Shown here one piece after another: positions 17,913-27,569 of a stretch of 64,000 nucleotides of DNA. Origin of the DNA: Alteraurantiacibacter aquimixticola. Its GTDB lineage: Bacteria; Pseudomonadota; Alphaproteobacteria; Sphingomonadales; Sphingomonadaceae. The notes under the pieces were generated by a model, which worked only from the letters and a program-made list of their open reading frames with translations, was not told the origin of the DNA and made no database searches. A program made the position numbers and the translations under genes. The stretch lies in the NCBI RefSeq assembly GCF_004965515.1, contig NZ_SSHH01000004.1:340599-404598 (forward strand), read 5' to 3'. Position 1 is the first letter of the stretch. Each line of letters starts with the position of its first letter.

Positions 17913-18291
17913 GGCTGGGCCTCGATAGCGGCATGATTCGCAATGCGGCGATCCAACAATTTCCGCATCGCCACACCAAGTCCGGCAGCACCGATTGCTG
18001 GGATAAGGTGCGATCTTACGAGGCCTGAAAGGACATCGAGCTCACTCGTAGTCACGCCTTCGACAGCCAGAGCGCGAATTTCCATTCCCGCAATCATGAC
18101 TATTGAGGCTCCGCCGAGAGCGGCGATCCAAACCAGTAGAGAGCGCCATGATCTTCCATGGATCACGCCTGCAGCGAGTGGCAGAGCTACATAAGTCACG
18201 ACCCATCCCGCCAACACGTAGGGATGAGGTCCAGCGGGTTGGAGCCCTTCAAATCTCTCGGCGGCCAAATTTGCCGCCACAAGGAAATCCA

Positions 18292-18292
<1 letters not shown>
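17909..18292 (-). CDS. Small hypothetical membrane protein in the suf operon
   Basis: The 127-residue product has three likely membrane helices (about residues 26-44, 50-68 and 95-112). No family is recognised. Its ATG overlaps the sufB stop by one base, and its stop overlaps the DUF559 gene (ATGA). A GTG one codon earlier is another possible start. Its base composition looks slightly less GC-rich than the suf genes around it, which could mean later insertion into the operon. Confidence 0.75.
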
Positions 18293-19778
<1,486 letters not shown>

Positions 19779-19782
<4 letters not shown>

Positions 19783-20213
19783 GCGGGGATCTGGTCTTTC
19801 ACGGAATCGGGAAGGCGGGCGAGTTGCGGCAGCTTCACGTTGTCGAGCGCACTGCGCAGGGTTGTGTTGACGATGCTCCAATGCGGGCGGACGGTGCATT
19901 TGGCTTCCAGCCCGCAATCATGCTTGCCGTCCTCGACGCAAGCCGTCAGCGCGATAGGGCCTTCCACCGCCTCGACGATATCGGCAAGGCTGATGGCGGC
20001 CGCCGGGCGCGCCAGCTGGATGCCGCCACCTGCGCCGCGCATGCTCTTGAGCAGGCCCGCGCGTGACAGCGTGCTGACCAGCTTTTGCACCGTCGGCAGC
20101 GGCAGGCCGGTCTCTTCCGCCAGTTCACCGGCGGAGACTCGCGCGAATCCGCAGTGGCGCGCGGCGGCGCACATGGTGACGACGGCGTAATCTGCCATGC
20201 TGGACAGGCGCAT
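19779..20213 (-). CDS. Rrf2-family Fe-S regulator of the suf operon (SufR/IscR-like)
   Basis: Rrf2-family proteins sense Fe-S status and control Fe-S assembly genes. The 144-residue product has an N-terminal winged helix ([24 protein letters not shown]) and three Cys ligands, C92, C100 and C106, the count expected for a cluster-binding member. It is the first gene of the suf operon and overlaps sufB by 4 bp. A 7-bp inverted repeat 20 bp upstream of its start is a likely operator, suggesting autoregulation. Confidence 0.92.
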
Positions 20214-20232
20214 GAGGGTCCACCTGATTGCT

Positions 20233-20255
20233 AATCGGAGTGATTCGTTCCGATT
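20233..20255. promoter_or_regulatory. Candidate operator of the suf regulator
   Basis: AATCGGA (20233-20239) and TCCGATT (20249-20255) form a perfect 7-bp inverted repeat with a 9-base spacer. It begins 20 bp upstream of the Rrf2 gene ATG, on the promoter side. Dyad operators of about this size are usual for Rrf2 proteins; the exact binding consensus for this clade is not known to me. Confidence 0.5.
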
Positions 20256-20326
20256 TCACCTAGTGACGGAATTCCGCGGTTTCAACGCCTCATCGCCTGT
20301 TGCGAGTCGTTAGCAGGAATGCGGAC

Positions 20327-20363
20327 AAAAAAGGGGCGGCCCCAGCAAGTGAGGCCGCCCTTT
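20327..20363 (-). terminator. Orphan intrinsic terminator upstream of pyrD
   Basis: Stem GGGCGGCC (20334-20341) with GGCCGCCC (20353-20360). Read on the minus strand the stem is followed by six T (A run at 20327-20332). No minus-strand gene is known between it and pyrD, so it may end a small RNA. The plus-strand reading has only TTT. Confidence 0.6.
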
Positions 20364-20589
20364 AAGTCGAGAACCCGTCGCGTCAACGCGTCGAGCCCTT
20401 CGGGTCGCAGAAGTGTAGCTATCAGAGTCGTGGGGAATTGGTTTGTAAGGAAACGACACCGCGTTGCAGAAATCGTGAAAATTCAGCTTTCAAGGTCGAT
20501 AGTGCCGCTTTTGACCTAGTGTTCGCCGATGGTCGTGGGCTGGACAACATCGAATCGACAGGCAGGCCGCGCTTTGCCATAGGCGCGCC

Positions 20590-21642
20590 ATGCTCTACCG
20601 CCTGCTTCGTCCCGCCATTTTCGCCATCGATCCGGAGCGGGCGCATCGCCTGACCATCGCCGCGCTGAAACTGCGACCCAAGCCGCACAAGCATTCGGCG
20701 GGCGGTCCGCTGGCGACAGAGGTGGCGGGCCTCCACTTTCCCAACCCGCTCGGCATGGCCGCCGGCTTCGACAAGGATGGCGAGGTGCCCGATGCGCTGC
20801 TAGCCATGGGCTTCGGCTTTGCCGAGGTCGGATCGATCACTCCGCGCCCGCAGGAGGGCAATCCCAAGCCACGCCTGTTCCGCCTGGTGGAGGACCGCGC
20901 GGTGATCAATCGCATGGGGTTCAACAATGGCGGCGGCGAGGCGGCCGCGGAGCGCTTGGCGGAGCGGCTGTGGCGCGGCGGGATCGTGGGCATCAATATC
21001 GGCGCCAACAAGGATTCGGCCGATCGCGTGCAGGATTATGCCGCGATGACCAACCTCATGGCTCCGCTGGCAAGCTATCTCACCGTCAACATTTCCAGCC
21101 CCAACACGCCCGGCCTGCGCGCGCTACAGGATGAAGGCGCGCTTACCGGCTTGCTCGATGCAGTCATGTCGGTGCGCGAGGTGAGTGCGGCGATGCATGG
21201 CGGTCATCGCCCGCCGGTCTTCCTGAAAGTCGCCCCCGATCTCGAGCCCGCCGATGTCGACGCGATATCGCGCATCGCGATGGACAAGCAGTTGGGCGGG
21301 CTGATTGTCTCCAACACCACTATCGCCCGCCCTCCCTTGAAGTCCGAACATGCGGGCGAAGCAGGAGGCCTCTCCGGGGCGCCGCTCAAAGGCCCCGCGC
21401 TCGAACGTCTGCGCGATTTCCGCAAGGCAACCGGCGGCGCCCTCCCGCTGGTCGGCGTGGGCGGGATCGCCACGGCGGAAGATGCGTGGGAGCGGATCCG
21501 CGCCGGCGCATCCCTGGTGCAGCTCTATTCCGCCATGGTCTATCGCGGGCCAGGCATCGCGAAGGAGATTACGCGCGGGCTGGAAGCGCTGATGAAGCGC
21601 GATGGCTTCAGCTCGATTGCAGAGGCGGTGGGAAGCGAATAG
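20590..21642 (+). CDS. pyrD: Dihydroorotate dehydrogenase (quinone), class 2
   Basis: PyrD oxidises dihydroorotate to orotate and passes electrons to quinone at the inner membrane. The 350-residue product has the class 2 N-terminal helix (MLYRLLRPAIFAIDPERAH), then NPLGMAAGFDKDGE, INRMGFNNGG, NISSPNTPGLR with the catalytic-type Ser, and the FMN-site GVGGI. The family size is normal. ggt follows 10 bp after the stop. Confidence 0.97.
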   Translation: MLYRLLRPAIFAIDPERAHRLTIAALKLRPKPHKHSAGGPLATEVAGLHFPNPLGMAAGFDKDGEVPDALLAMGFGFAEVGSITPRPQEGNPKPRLFRLVEDRAVINRMGFNNGGGEAAAERLAERLWRGGIVGINIGANKDSADRVQDYAAMTNLMAPLASYLTVNISSPNTPGLRALQDEGALTGLLDAVMSVREVSAAMHGGHRPPVFLKVAPDLEPADVDAISRIAMDKQLGGLIVSNTTIARPPLKSEHAGEAGGLSGAPLKGPALERLRDFRKATGGALPLVGVGGIATAEDAWERIRAGASLVQLYSAMVYRGPGIAKEITRGLEALMKRDGFSSIAEAVGSE

Positions 21643-21652
21643 GCTCGCACCC

Positions 21653-23356
21653 ATGCTCCGCCATATCCTGCTCGCGCTATCCGCGCCGCTCGCCCTTTCC
21701 GCATGTACCACGATCGAAGCTGCCGCGCCGCAGGCAGCGCTGTCACAAGGTGTCGTCAGCGCCGCCGATCCGCGCGCGGCCGAGGCCGGGGCCGCGATGT
21801 TGCGCCAGGGCGGCACTGCTACCGATGCGGCCATCGCCACCATGCTGGCGCTGACCGTGGTCGAACCGCAAAGCTCGGGAATTGGCGGCGGCGGTTTCTA
21901 CCTGCGCGGAACGCCCGAAGGCGAGGTGGTGACGCTGGATGGACGCGAGAAAGCACCCGCTGCGGCAACTCCAGAGTGGTTCCTCGACGAAGACGGCGCA
22001 CCCCTGCCCTTCCCGCGCGCCGTGCTGACCGGCCTCTCCATCGGCGTTCCGGGCAATATCGCCCTCGCCGCCGAAGCGCATGACCGATACGGCAAGCTGG
22101 GATGGGAGCAGCTGTTCCAACCCGCCATCGCCCTGGCGCGTGACGGGTGGGAGATCACGCCGCGCTTCGTCGAATTCCTGCAATTCGCGCAGAACCGCGC
22201 CGGGCTGACCGATTCGGGACGCGCGCTGTTCTACGATGCGCAAGGCAACCCGCTGCCCGCCGGGACGGTGGTGCGCAACCCGACGCTCGCCGCGACATTG
22301 GAGCATATCGCAGCGGCGGGGCCTGAAGCCTTCTACAATGGCGAGTGGGCCGAAGGCATGGCCGCAACCATCGCCGAAGCGACACCCCGCGACGGACGGA
22401 TGACCGCCGTCGATATCGCAGACTACAGCGCCGTGTGGCGGCAGTCCCCCTGCGGCACCTATCGCGAATACCGGATCTGCGGGATGGGCCCGCCTTCGTC
22501 CGGCGCGACCACCGTCTTTGCCGTGCTGAAGCAGCTCGAGGGCTTCGACCTCGGCGTGTTGGGCCCCGATTCGCCTGTCGCATGGCACCTCTTCGCCGAG
22601 AGCCAGCGCCTCGCCTATGCCGATCGCGAGATCTACCTCGCCGACAATGATTTCCTGCATGTCCCCGTCGCCGGACTGATGGACGATGACTACCTCCGCC
22701 AGCGCGGTGCACTGATCTCCGCCAATGCACGCATGGCCAATGTCGAGGCCGGAACACCGCCCGGCGCACGCGCAATCATGGGCGACGGGGCGGAGCCGGT
22801 CGAAAGCGGCACCAGCCATTTCGTCGCGGTGGACGCATGGGGCACTGCCGTGTCCTATACTTCCACGATCGAAGGGCCCTTTGGATCCGGCCATATGTAT
22901 GGCGGCTTCTATCTCAACAATGAGCTGACCGATTTCAGCTTCGTGCCCGAACGAGACGGACTGCGGGTGGCGAACCGGGTGCAGGGCAGCAAGCGCCCGC
23001 GCAGCTCGATGGCGCCGACGCTGGTCTATGGGCCGGACGGAGAACTGGTGCTGGCCATCGGCGCGGCCGGAGGCGGGACGATTCCCGTGCAGGTGGCAAA
23101 AGCGCTGATGGGCGTGATCGATTTCGGACTGCCGGTCGAACAGGCGATTGCGCTGCCCGGTCTCTATTCGCCCGGCGACACGATCGCGGTGGAGGAGGAT
23201 TCGCCGCTCCTGGCCATGCGCGCCGATTGGGAAGCGTTGGGTCACACGGTGACCGCGCGACGCATGCCGTTCAAGGCCAATGCCGCGCAGCTGGTAGGCG
23301 GCATATGGGTCGGGGCCGCCGATCCGCGCAGCGAAGGCGCGGCGGCTACACCCTGA
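21653..23356 (+). CDS. ggt: Gamma-glutamyltransferase (glutathione hydrolase)
   Basis: GGT cleaves the gamma-glutamyl bond of glutathione outside the cytoplasm, after cutting itself at a conserved Thr. The 567-residue product has a lipoprotein signal ending LALSAC, then GGTATDAAIATMLALTVVEP and SSGIGGGGF. The cleavage/nucleophile Thr is probably T387 in ESGTSHF, followed by FGSG and a C-terminal GAAGGGTIP. The start just after pyrD gives the lipobox; an in-frame upstream ATG gives no signal. Confidence 0.94.
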   Translation: MLRHILLALSAPLALSACTTIEAAAPQAALSQGVVSAADPRAAEAGAAMLRQGGTATDAAIATMLALTVVEPQSSGIGGGGFYLRGTPEGEVVTLDGREKAPAAATPEWFLDEDGAPLPFPRAVLTGLSIGVPGNIALAAEAHDRYGKLGWEQLFQPAIALARDGWEITPRFVEFLQFAQNRAGLTDSGRALFYDAQGNPLPAGTVVRNPTLAATLEHIAAAGPEAFYNGEWAEGMAATIAEATPRDGRMTAVDIADYSAVWRQSPCGTYREYRICGMGPPSSGATTVFAVLKQLEGFDLGVLGPDSPVAWHLFAESQRLAYADREIYLADNDFLHVPVAGLMDDDYLRQRGALISANARMANVEAGTPPGARAIMGDGAEPVESGTSHFVAVDAWGTAVSYTSTIEGPFGSGHMYGGFYLNNELTDFSFVPERDGLRVANRVQGSKRPRSSMAPTLVYGPDGELVLAIGAAGGGTIPVQVAKALMGVIDFGLPVEQAIALPGLYSPGDTIAVEEDSPLLAMRADWEALGHTVTARRMPFKANAAQLVGGIWVGAADPRSEGAAATP

Positions 23357-23450
23357 TCTTGCCCGCAAAGCCCCCCGCGCCTAGGTATTGCCCCAAGATA
23401 CATGCCCGGCACGAACCGGGCACAGGTCATATCATGGGAGTTCACCAGCC

Positions 23451-25250
23451 TTGCAGCTGCAGGATATCGAGAATGCCCGGAGCCTGGTAGGTCTGTTCCT
23501 CCAGCGCGCCGACGAGCAGGGCGACAAGCCCTTCCTGACCGCCAAGATCGGCGGGACATGGACGCCGGTGAGCTATGCCGAGGCGGCGCGTCAGGTGTGC
23601 CTGCTGTCCGAAAAGCTGGTGGCGATGGGGCTGAACCCCGGCGACCGGGTGATGCTCGTTTCCGAGAACCGCCCCGAATGGGTGATCGCCGACCTTGCCA
23701 TCATGGCCGCAGGCTGCATCACCACCCCTGCCTATACCACCAATACCGAAGGCGATCATTGCCACATCCTCGACGATAGCGGCACGCGCGCCGTCGTCGT
23801 CTCCAACAGCAAGTTGGCGCAAACGCTGTTCGCAGCCATGTGGCGTGCGGGCCGCGCCGAACACGTGATCGCCATAGAGGGCATATCCAACGCCCAATCG
23901 GGCCGGTTCACCATCCACCAGTGGAAGGACCAGGTGACAGGCGATGCCGAGGCGGCACGCGCCGCGGTCGAGCAGCGCATCGCAGGCGTCACGCGCGACG
24001 ATATCGCCTGCATCATCTATACCAGCGGCACCAGCGGGAGCCCGCGCGGCGTGATGCTGCACCATGGCGCCATCCTGCATAATTGCATCGCCGCTGCCGA
24101 ACTGCTGGAAAATGATTTTGGCTGGGAGGAGGAGCGCTTCCTCTCCTTCCTGCCGATGAGCCACGCGCTGGAGCACACGGCGGGCGTCTACCTGCCCATG
24201 GGCCTCGGCGCCGATATCTGGTTCGCCGAAGGGCTCGACAAGCTGTCCTCCAATCTGGAGGAAGCGCAGCCCACTTTCATGATCGTGGTCCCGCGCCTGT
24301 TCGAACTGCTGCGCGGCAAGATCATCAAGGCGGTGGAGAAGCAGGGCGGCGCGGCGGGCTACCTGCTCGACAAGGCCATCGCCATGGGTGAGCGGCAGAT
24401 TGCCGGGAAGAGGTCGCTTAAGGACATTCCCACCGGCCTGATGCTCAACTTCACGCTGCGGCCCAAGATCCGCAAGAGTTTCGGCGGGCGGATCAAGGCG
24501 CTGGTTTCGGGCGGCGCACCGCTCAATCCCGAAGTCGGCGGCTTTTTCCAGGCGATGGGGCTGGTGATGCTGCAGGGCTATGGCCAGACCGAGACCGCAC
24601 CGGTCGTCGCCTGCAACCATCCCTCCGCCGGCATTCGCCTGAACACGGTCGGGCCGCCCCTGCGCGGTGTCGAAGTGAAGATCGCCGATGATGGCGAGAT
24701 CCTGGTGCGCGGCGAATGCGTGATGAAGGGTTATTGGCAGAACCCGGAGGCGACCAAGGCGGCTTTGCCCGATGATTGGCTGCACACCGGCGATATCGGC
24801 CATTTCGACGAGTCTGGCCGCATTGTCATCACCGATCGCAAGAAGGACATCATCGTCAACGACAAGGGCGACAATATCGCCCCGCAAAAGCTCGAAGGCA
24901 TGCTGACGCTGCAGCCGGAAATCATGCAGGCGATGGTGAGCGGCGACAAGCGCCCCTACATGGTCGGCCTGATCGTGCCCGATGCCGAATGGATGAAGTC
25001 ATGGGCGCGCGAGAACGGCCATAACGGCACGTCGGCCGAGGAGTTGCGCGCCCTTCCAGAGCTGCAGAAGGCCATCAAGGCCGCGATCGACCGGACGAAC
25101 AAGGATCTCTCAGTGATCGAGAAGGTGCGCAAGTTCACCCTGGCCGACGAGCCCTTCACGGTTGAGAACGACCAGATGACGCCGACGCTGAAAATCCGCC
25201 GGCCCTTCATTCGCGAGAAGTACCAGGAGCGGCTGGACGCGCTCTATTGA
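23451..25250 (+). CDS. Long-chain-fatty-acid-CoA ligase (AMP-forming)
   Basis: This acyl-adenylate enzyme activates fatty acids to acyl-CoA. The AMP-binding motif YTSGTSGSPRGV, then GYGQTETAP, the YWQNPEAT region, and WLHTGDIGHFDESGRIVITDRKKD mark the family, as does a C-terminal catalytic Lys in TLKIRRP. No ATG lies near the conserved start: TTG at 23451 (MQLQDIENARSLV) with GGGAG 11 bases upstream is preferred, and TTG at 23388 is the other option. About 599 residues, as in FadD-like FAA1 types. It converges with an unknown gene. Confidence 0.9.
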   Translation: MQLQDIENARSLVGLFLQRADEQGDKPFLTAKIGGTWTPVSYAEAARQVCLLSEKLVAMGLNPGDRVMLVSENRPEWVIADLAIMAAGCITTPAYTTNTEGDHCHILDDSGTRAVVVSNSKLAQTLFAAMWRAGRAEHVIAIEGISNAQSGRFTIHQWKDQVTGDAEAARAAVEQRIAGVTRDDIACIIYTSGTSGSPRGVMLHHGAILHNCIAAAELLENDFGWEEERFLSFLPMSHALEHTAGVYLPMGLGADIWFAEGLDKLSSNLEEAQPTFMIVVPRLFELLRGKIIKAVEKQGGAAGYLLDKAIAMGERQIAGKRSLKDIPTGLMLNFTLRPKIRKSFGGRIKALVSGGAPLNPEVGGFFQAMGLVMLQGYGQTETAPVVACNHPSAGIRLNTVGPPLRGVEVKIADDGEILVRGECVMKGYWQNPEATKAALPDDWLHTGDIGHFDESGRIVITDRKKDIIVNDKGDNIAPQKLEGMLTLQPEIMQAMVSGDKRPYMVGLIVPDAEWMKSWARENGHNGTSAEELRALPELQKAIKAAIDRTNKDLSVIEKVRKFTLADEPFTVENDQMTPTLKIRRPFIREKYQERLDALY

Positions 25251-25257
25251 GCGCGAC

Positions 25258-25800
25258 TCAGGCCGTTTCGTCCTCGTTTTCGTCCTCGATCCGCTCGGGA
25301 TAGAAGGCCGCTTCGCGCATGGACCAGCCGGGTGCGGTGGCCGCGGCTTCGCTAAGGCTCTGGAGCAGGGTCTTGCGCGTGTCGGGGCGAATTTGCGGCA
25401 GAGCGGCTGCGGCAACGAATGCCGCAGGCAGGTAGGGACGCGCTTCGGCGCCCAGCAGCCGCTCGTAAAGAAAACGATAGGCCGAAAAGCTCTCGATCAT
25501 TTCATGCGCGAGGTCTTGCGCGGAAATGCGGGTCAGGGTGCCGATGAAGTCGGCAACACCATCCATGGCCGCAACATCGGGAACCTTGCTGCGCAGCACG
25601 CGCAATTCGCGATAGGCGAGGTATTGCGCACGGATCGAGGAATAGTCGCCGCCCTCGCTCGATGCCCACGACTTGAAGGCGTCACCCCGGCCCATGAACA
25701 CGTCGAGGCTGCGTGTGATGAACGCCTGCTCATCCGCAGAGAAGCCCGCGAATTCGCGCATTTCGGAAATGCTGAGCGATGACGTCTTCGTATTGGCCAT
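25258..25800 (-). CDS. Hypothetical protein behind a CtrA-like half-site
   Basis: The 180-residue protein is mostly helical and soluble, with no signal peptide. Segments such as FSADEQAFITRSLDVFMGRGDAF and LAYRELRVLRSKVPDV stand out. I recognise no family. Its last bases carry an acidic EDENEDETA tail. A TTAACCAT sequence (minus strand, 25842-25849) lies about 42 bp upstream of the ATG and matches a CtrA half-site. The gene converges with the acyl-CoA ligase gene. Confidence 0.75.
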   Translation of the reverse strand: MANTKTSSLSISEMREFAGFSADEQAFITRSLDVFMGRGDAFKSWASSEGGDYSSIRAQYLAYRELRVLRSKVPDVAAMDGVADFIGTLTRISAQDLAHEMIESFSAYRFLYERLLGAEARPYLPAAFVAAAALPQIRPDTRKTLLQSLSEAAATAPGWSMREAAFYPERIEDENEDETA

Positions 25801-25841
25801 GAGTCGGGGCTCCTGCGTGTTGCAGGCATGATTCGCCCAAC

Positions 25842-25849
25842 ATGGTTAA
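25842..25849 (-). promoter_or_regulatory. CtrA half-site-like motif
   Basis: TTAACCAT on the minus strand, 42 bp upstream of the hypothetical gene that starts at 25800. The motif matches the known half-site of the alphaproteobacterial cell-cycle regulator CtrA. An 8-mer can occur by chance, and no second half-site at N7 spacing is present. Confidence 0.3.
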
Positions 25850-25899
25850 CATTCCGTTTGGACGAGCGGGTTGAAGGCACTAAACGGCCGGCGCAGACG

Positions 25900-25988
25900 G
25901 CCGCAAGGGCGAACGCCCGCCCGCAGCGGGGGCAGCTTGCCTGCCCGTCTAGCGAGGACCGCGCGCCCGGATGGGCGTGCGGCAAACA
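25900..25988 (+). repeat. Structured repeat, copy 1
   Basis: Three hairpins can be drawn on the plus strand: GGGC-GAAC-GCCC (25907-25918), GGGCAG/CTGCCC (25930-25946), and a 10-bp stem CCGCGCGCCC/GGGCGTGCGG (25959-25982) with loop GGAT and one G-T pair. The last 30 bases (25953-25982) are identical to 42151-42180. The first 27 bases match 42081-42107 at 25 positions. It lies between the thiG 3' end and the hypothetical gene starting at 25800. Confidence 0.8.
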
Positions 25989-25998
25989 AGAATGCCCC

Positions 25999-26805
25999 TC
26001 AGATCAACCCGGCGAGCGGGCTGCTGGGATCGGCATATTTGCGCGTCTTCATCCGGCCGGCGAGGTAGGCGTCACGCCCGGCCAGCACCGCATGCTTCAT
26101 CGCGCGCGCCATGCGGATCGGATCCTGCGCTTCGGCAATGGCGGTGTTCATCAGCACGCCGTCGCAGCCCAGCTCCATCGCCTCGGCCGCTTCCGACGCG
26201 GTACCCACGCCCGCATCGACCAGCACCGGAACGCCCGCCCCTTCGACGATCAGGCGGATGGTCACCTTGTTCTGGATGCCGAGGCCCGATCCGATCGGCG
26301 CGCCGAGCGGCATGACGGCGACCGCACCAGCCTCTTCCAGCTGCTTGGCGGCGATGGGATCGTCCACGCAATAGACCATCGGCTTGAAGCCTTCATTGGC
26401 CAGCACCTCGGTCGCCTTCAGCGTTTCGCGCATATCGGGATAGAGCGTGCGCGCCTCGCCCAGCACTTCCAGCTTCACCAGGTCCCAGCCGCCCGCCTCG
26501 CGCGCCAGGCGCAGCGTGCGGATCGCCTCGTCCGCGGTGAAGCAGCCAGCGGTATTGGGCAAATAGGTGATCTTCTTGGGATCGATATAGTCCATCAGCA
26601 CCGGCTGGCTGGGGTCGGAGATATTGACCCGGCGCACGGCCACGGTGACGATCTGTGCCCCGCTCGCTTCCACGGCGGCGGCGTTCTGGGCAAAGTCCTT
26701 GTACTTGCCCGTGCCGACGATCAGGCGCGAGGTGAAGCGCTGTCCGGCAACTTCCCAGCTGTCATCGGGCGCGGAATCGGTGGTGATGGTGGGCATTTCG
26801 GTCAT
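25999..26805 (-). CDS. thiG: Thiazole synthase
   Basis: ThiG forms the thiazole ring of thiamine using sulfur carried by ThiS. The 268-residue product has [37 protein letters not shown], and late [27 protein letters not shown], all typical. The start MTEMPTI was chosen over a longer frame that lacks similarity. It follows thiS by 57 bp on the same strand. No TPP riboswitch is visible upstream of the pair. Confidence 0.96.
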   Translation of the reverse strand: MTEMPTITTDSAPDDSWEVAGQRFTSRLIVGTGKYKDFAQNAAAVEASGAQIVTVAVRRVNISDPSQPVLMDYIDPKKITYLPNTAGCFTADEAIRTLRLAREAGGWDLVKLEVLGEARTLYPDMRETLKATEVLANEGFKPMVYCVDDPIAAKQLEEAGAVAVMPLGAPIGSGLGIQNKVTIRLIVEGAGVPVLVDAGVGTASEAAEAMELGCDGVLMNTAIAEAQDPIRMARAMKHAVLAGRDAYLAGRMKTRKYADPSSPLAGLI

Positions 26806-26862
26806 GGGCTGCGCGGTAAAGCTGTGCGCCGATGCGCGCAAGGGCACCGAAAAGGCTGGTGG

Positions 26863-27072
26863 TCAGCCGCCGCCGACGAAATGGACGATCTCCAGCACGT
26901 CGCCATCACCCAGCGGCACATCCTCCAGCGTCGAGCGGGGGGCGATCACGCCATTATGTTCGACCGCGACCTTTTCCGGCTTGAGGCCCAGCTCTCGCAC
27001 GAGGTCGGCAATGGTCGCAGCCTCGCTGCGGCGCAGCTGGTCATTGACGGTGATGGATTTGGCAGCGCTCAT
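26863..27072 (-). CDS. thiS: Sulfur carrier protein ThiS
   Basis: This 69-residue ubiquitin-like protein ends in HFVGGG, so the C-terminal Gly-Gly needed for thiocarboxylate formation is present. TLEDVPLGDGDVLEIVHFVGGG is typical of ThiS. It lies 19 bp after the MerC-like gene and upstream of thiG, so all three may share a transcript. thiF, thiO and thiE are not in the window. Confidence 0.94.
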   Translation of the reverse strand: MSAAKSITVNDQLRRSEAATIADLVRELGLKPEKVAVEHNGVIAPRSTLEDVPLGDGDVLEIVHFVGGG

Positions 27073-27091
27073 GATGCGCGGGAGATAGGGC

Positions 27092-27472
27092 TTATGCCGG
27101 CTTGCGCAAGTTCAGGATGTGTCCGGCGGCGACGAGGATCACGCCGATGATCGTCAGCACCGCCTCCTCATAGCCGTGCCCCACTGCCAGCGCGCCGCCC
27201 ATGAAGGACAGCCCCGTCATCGCCACCACGAACGGCGCGGCGCGGCGGTGGCGGATAGCGCCAAGGCCGATCGCCACGCCGGCAACGATCGTCGCCATCA
27301 GCAAGCCGAATTTGTGGATCGCGGGATCGAGCAGGAATGTGGCGCCCGCACCCATGCCCGCCACCAGCACCAGGCCCAGCACGCAGTGGACGAGGCAGAG
27401 GCAGGACAACAGCACGCCGACACGGTCAATCCGGTCGCGAATCCGGGTGAGGATCGAATCCATGCGGCCCAT
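27092..27472 (-). CDS. MerC-domain membrane protein
   Basis: The protein has 126 residues and four membrane helices. The first contains the Cys pair pattern CLCLVHC (near residue 25), which marks the MerC family of mercuric-ion transporters and relatives. In bacteria without mer operons such genes are often linked to zinc control. Starts at 27472 (MGRMDS) or 27463 (MDSILT) are possible. A 17-bp Zur-box-like sequence lies 3 or 12 bases upstream. Its neighbours are thiS-thiG and a divergent ctaA. Confidence 0.82.
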   Translation of the reverse strand: MGRMDSILTRIRDRIDRVGVLLSCLCLVHCVLGLVLVAGMGAGATFLLDPAIHKFGLLMATIVAGVAIGLGAIRHRRAAPFVVAMTGLSFMGGALAVGHGYEEAVLTIIGVILVAAGHILNLRKPA

Positions 27473-27474
27473 GT

Positions 27475-27491
27475 ATGTAACTGTATAACAT
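27475..27491. promoter_or_regulatory. Zur-box-like operator of the MerC gene
   Basis: The sequence is ATGTAACT-G-TATAACAT. Its right half is identical to half of the Zur consensus (ATGTTATA-N-TATAACAT as I recall it), and the left half matches 5 of 8. It lies immediately upstream of the MerC-like gene in the divergent region shared with ctaA. Confidence 0.45.
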
Positions 27492-27569
27492 TGCGCAAGC
27501 GGAATTGCGTTGAAATGCGGGCGAAAAGCAGTCTTGCGATTTAGCTGTTGCAGGAGCACATCGGCGCGC

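Larger units (their letters stand above)
20214..20589. other. 376-bp intergenic region between the suf regulator and pyrD
   Basis: This is the divergent promoter region for the suf operon (minus) and pyrD (plus). It holds the AATCGGA/TCCGATT dyad near 20.24 kb and an intrinsic-terminator-like hairpin at 20.33-20.36 kb facing the minus strand. Between that hairpin and pyrD there is no recognisable protein gene. The minus strand has further pairing segments, for example GACCCG with CGGGTT around 20375-20415. It may encode a small RNA. Confidence 0.5.

Noticed and set aside
21743-23368. A 541-codon open frame antisense to ggt
   Set aside because: The sense frame has a clear lipobox and GGT catalytic motif, while the antisense translation is His/Arg-rich shadow sequence.
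26806-27091. TPP riboswitch for thiSG
   Set aside because: The thiS upstream region is only 19 bp long and no THI-box-like sequence is visible in it or in the thiS-thiG gap.
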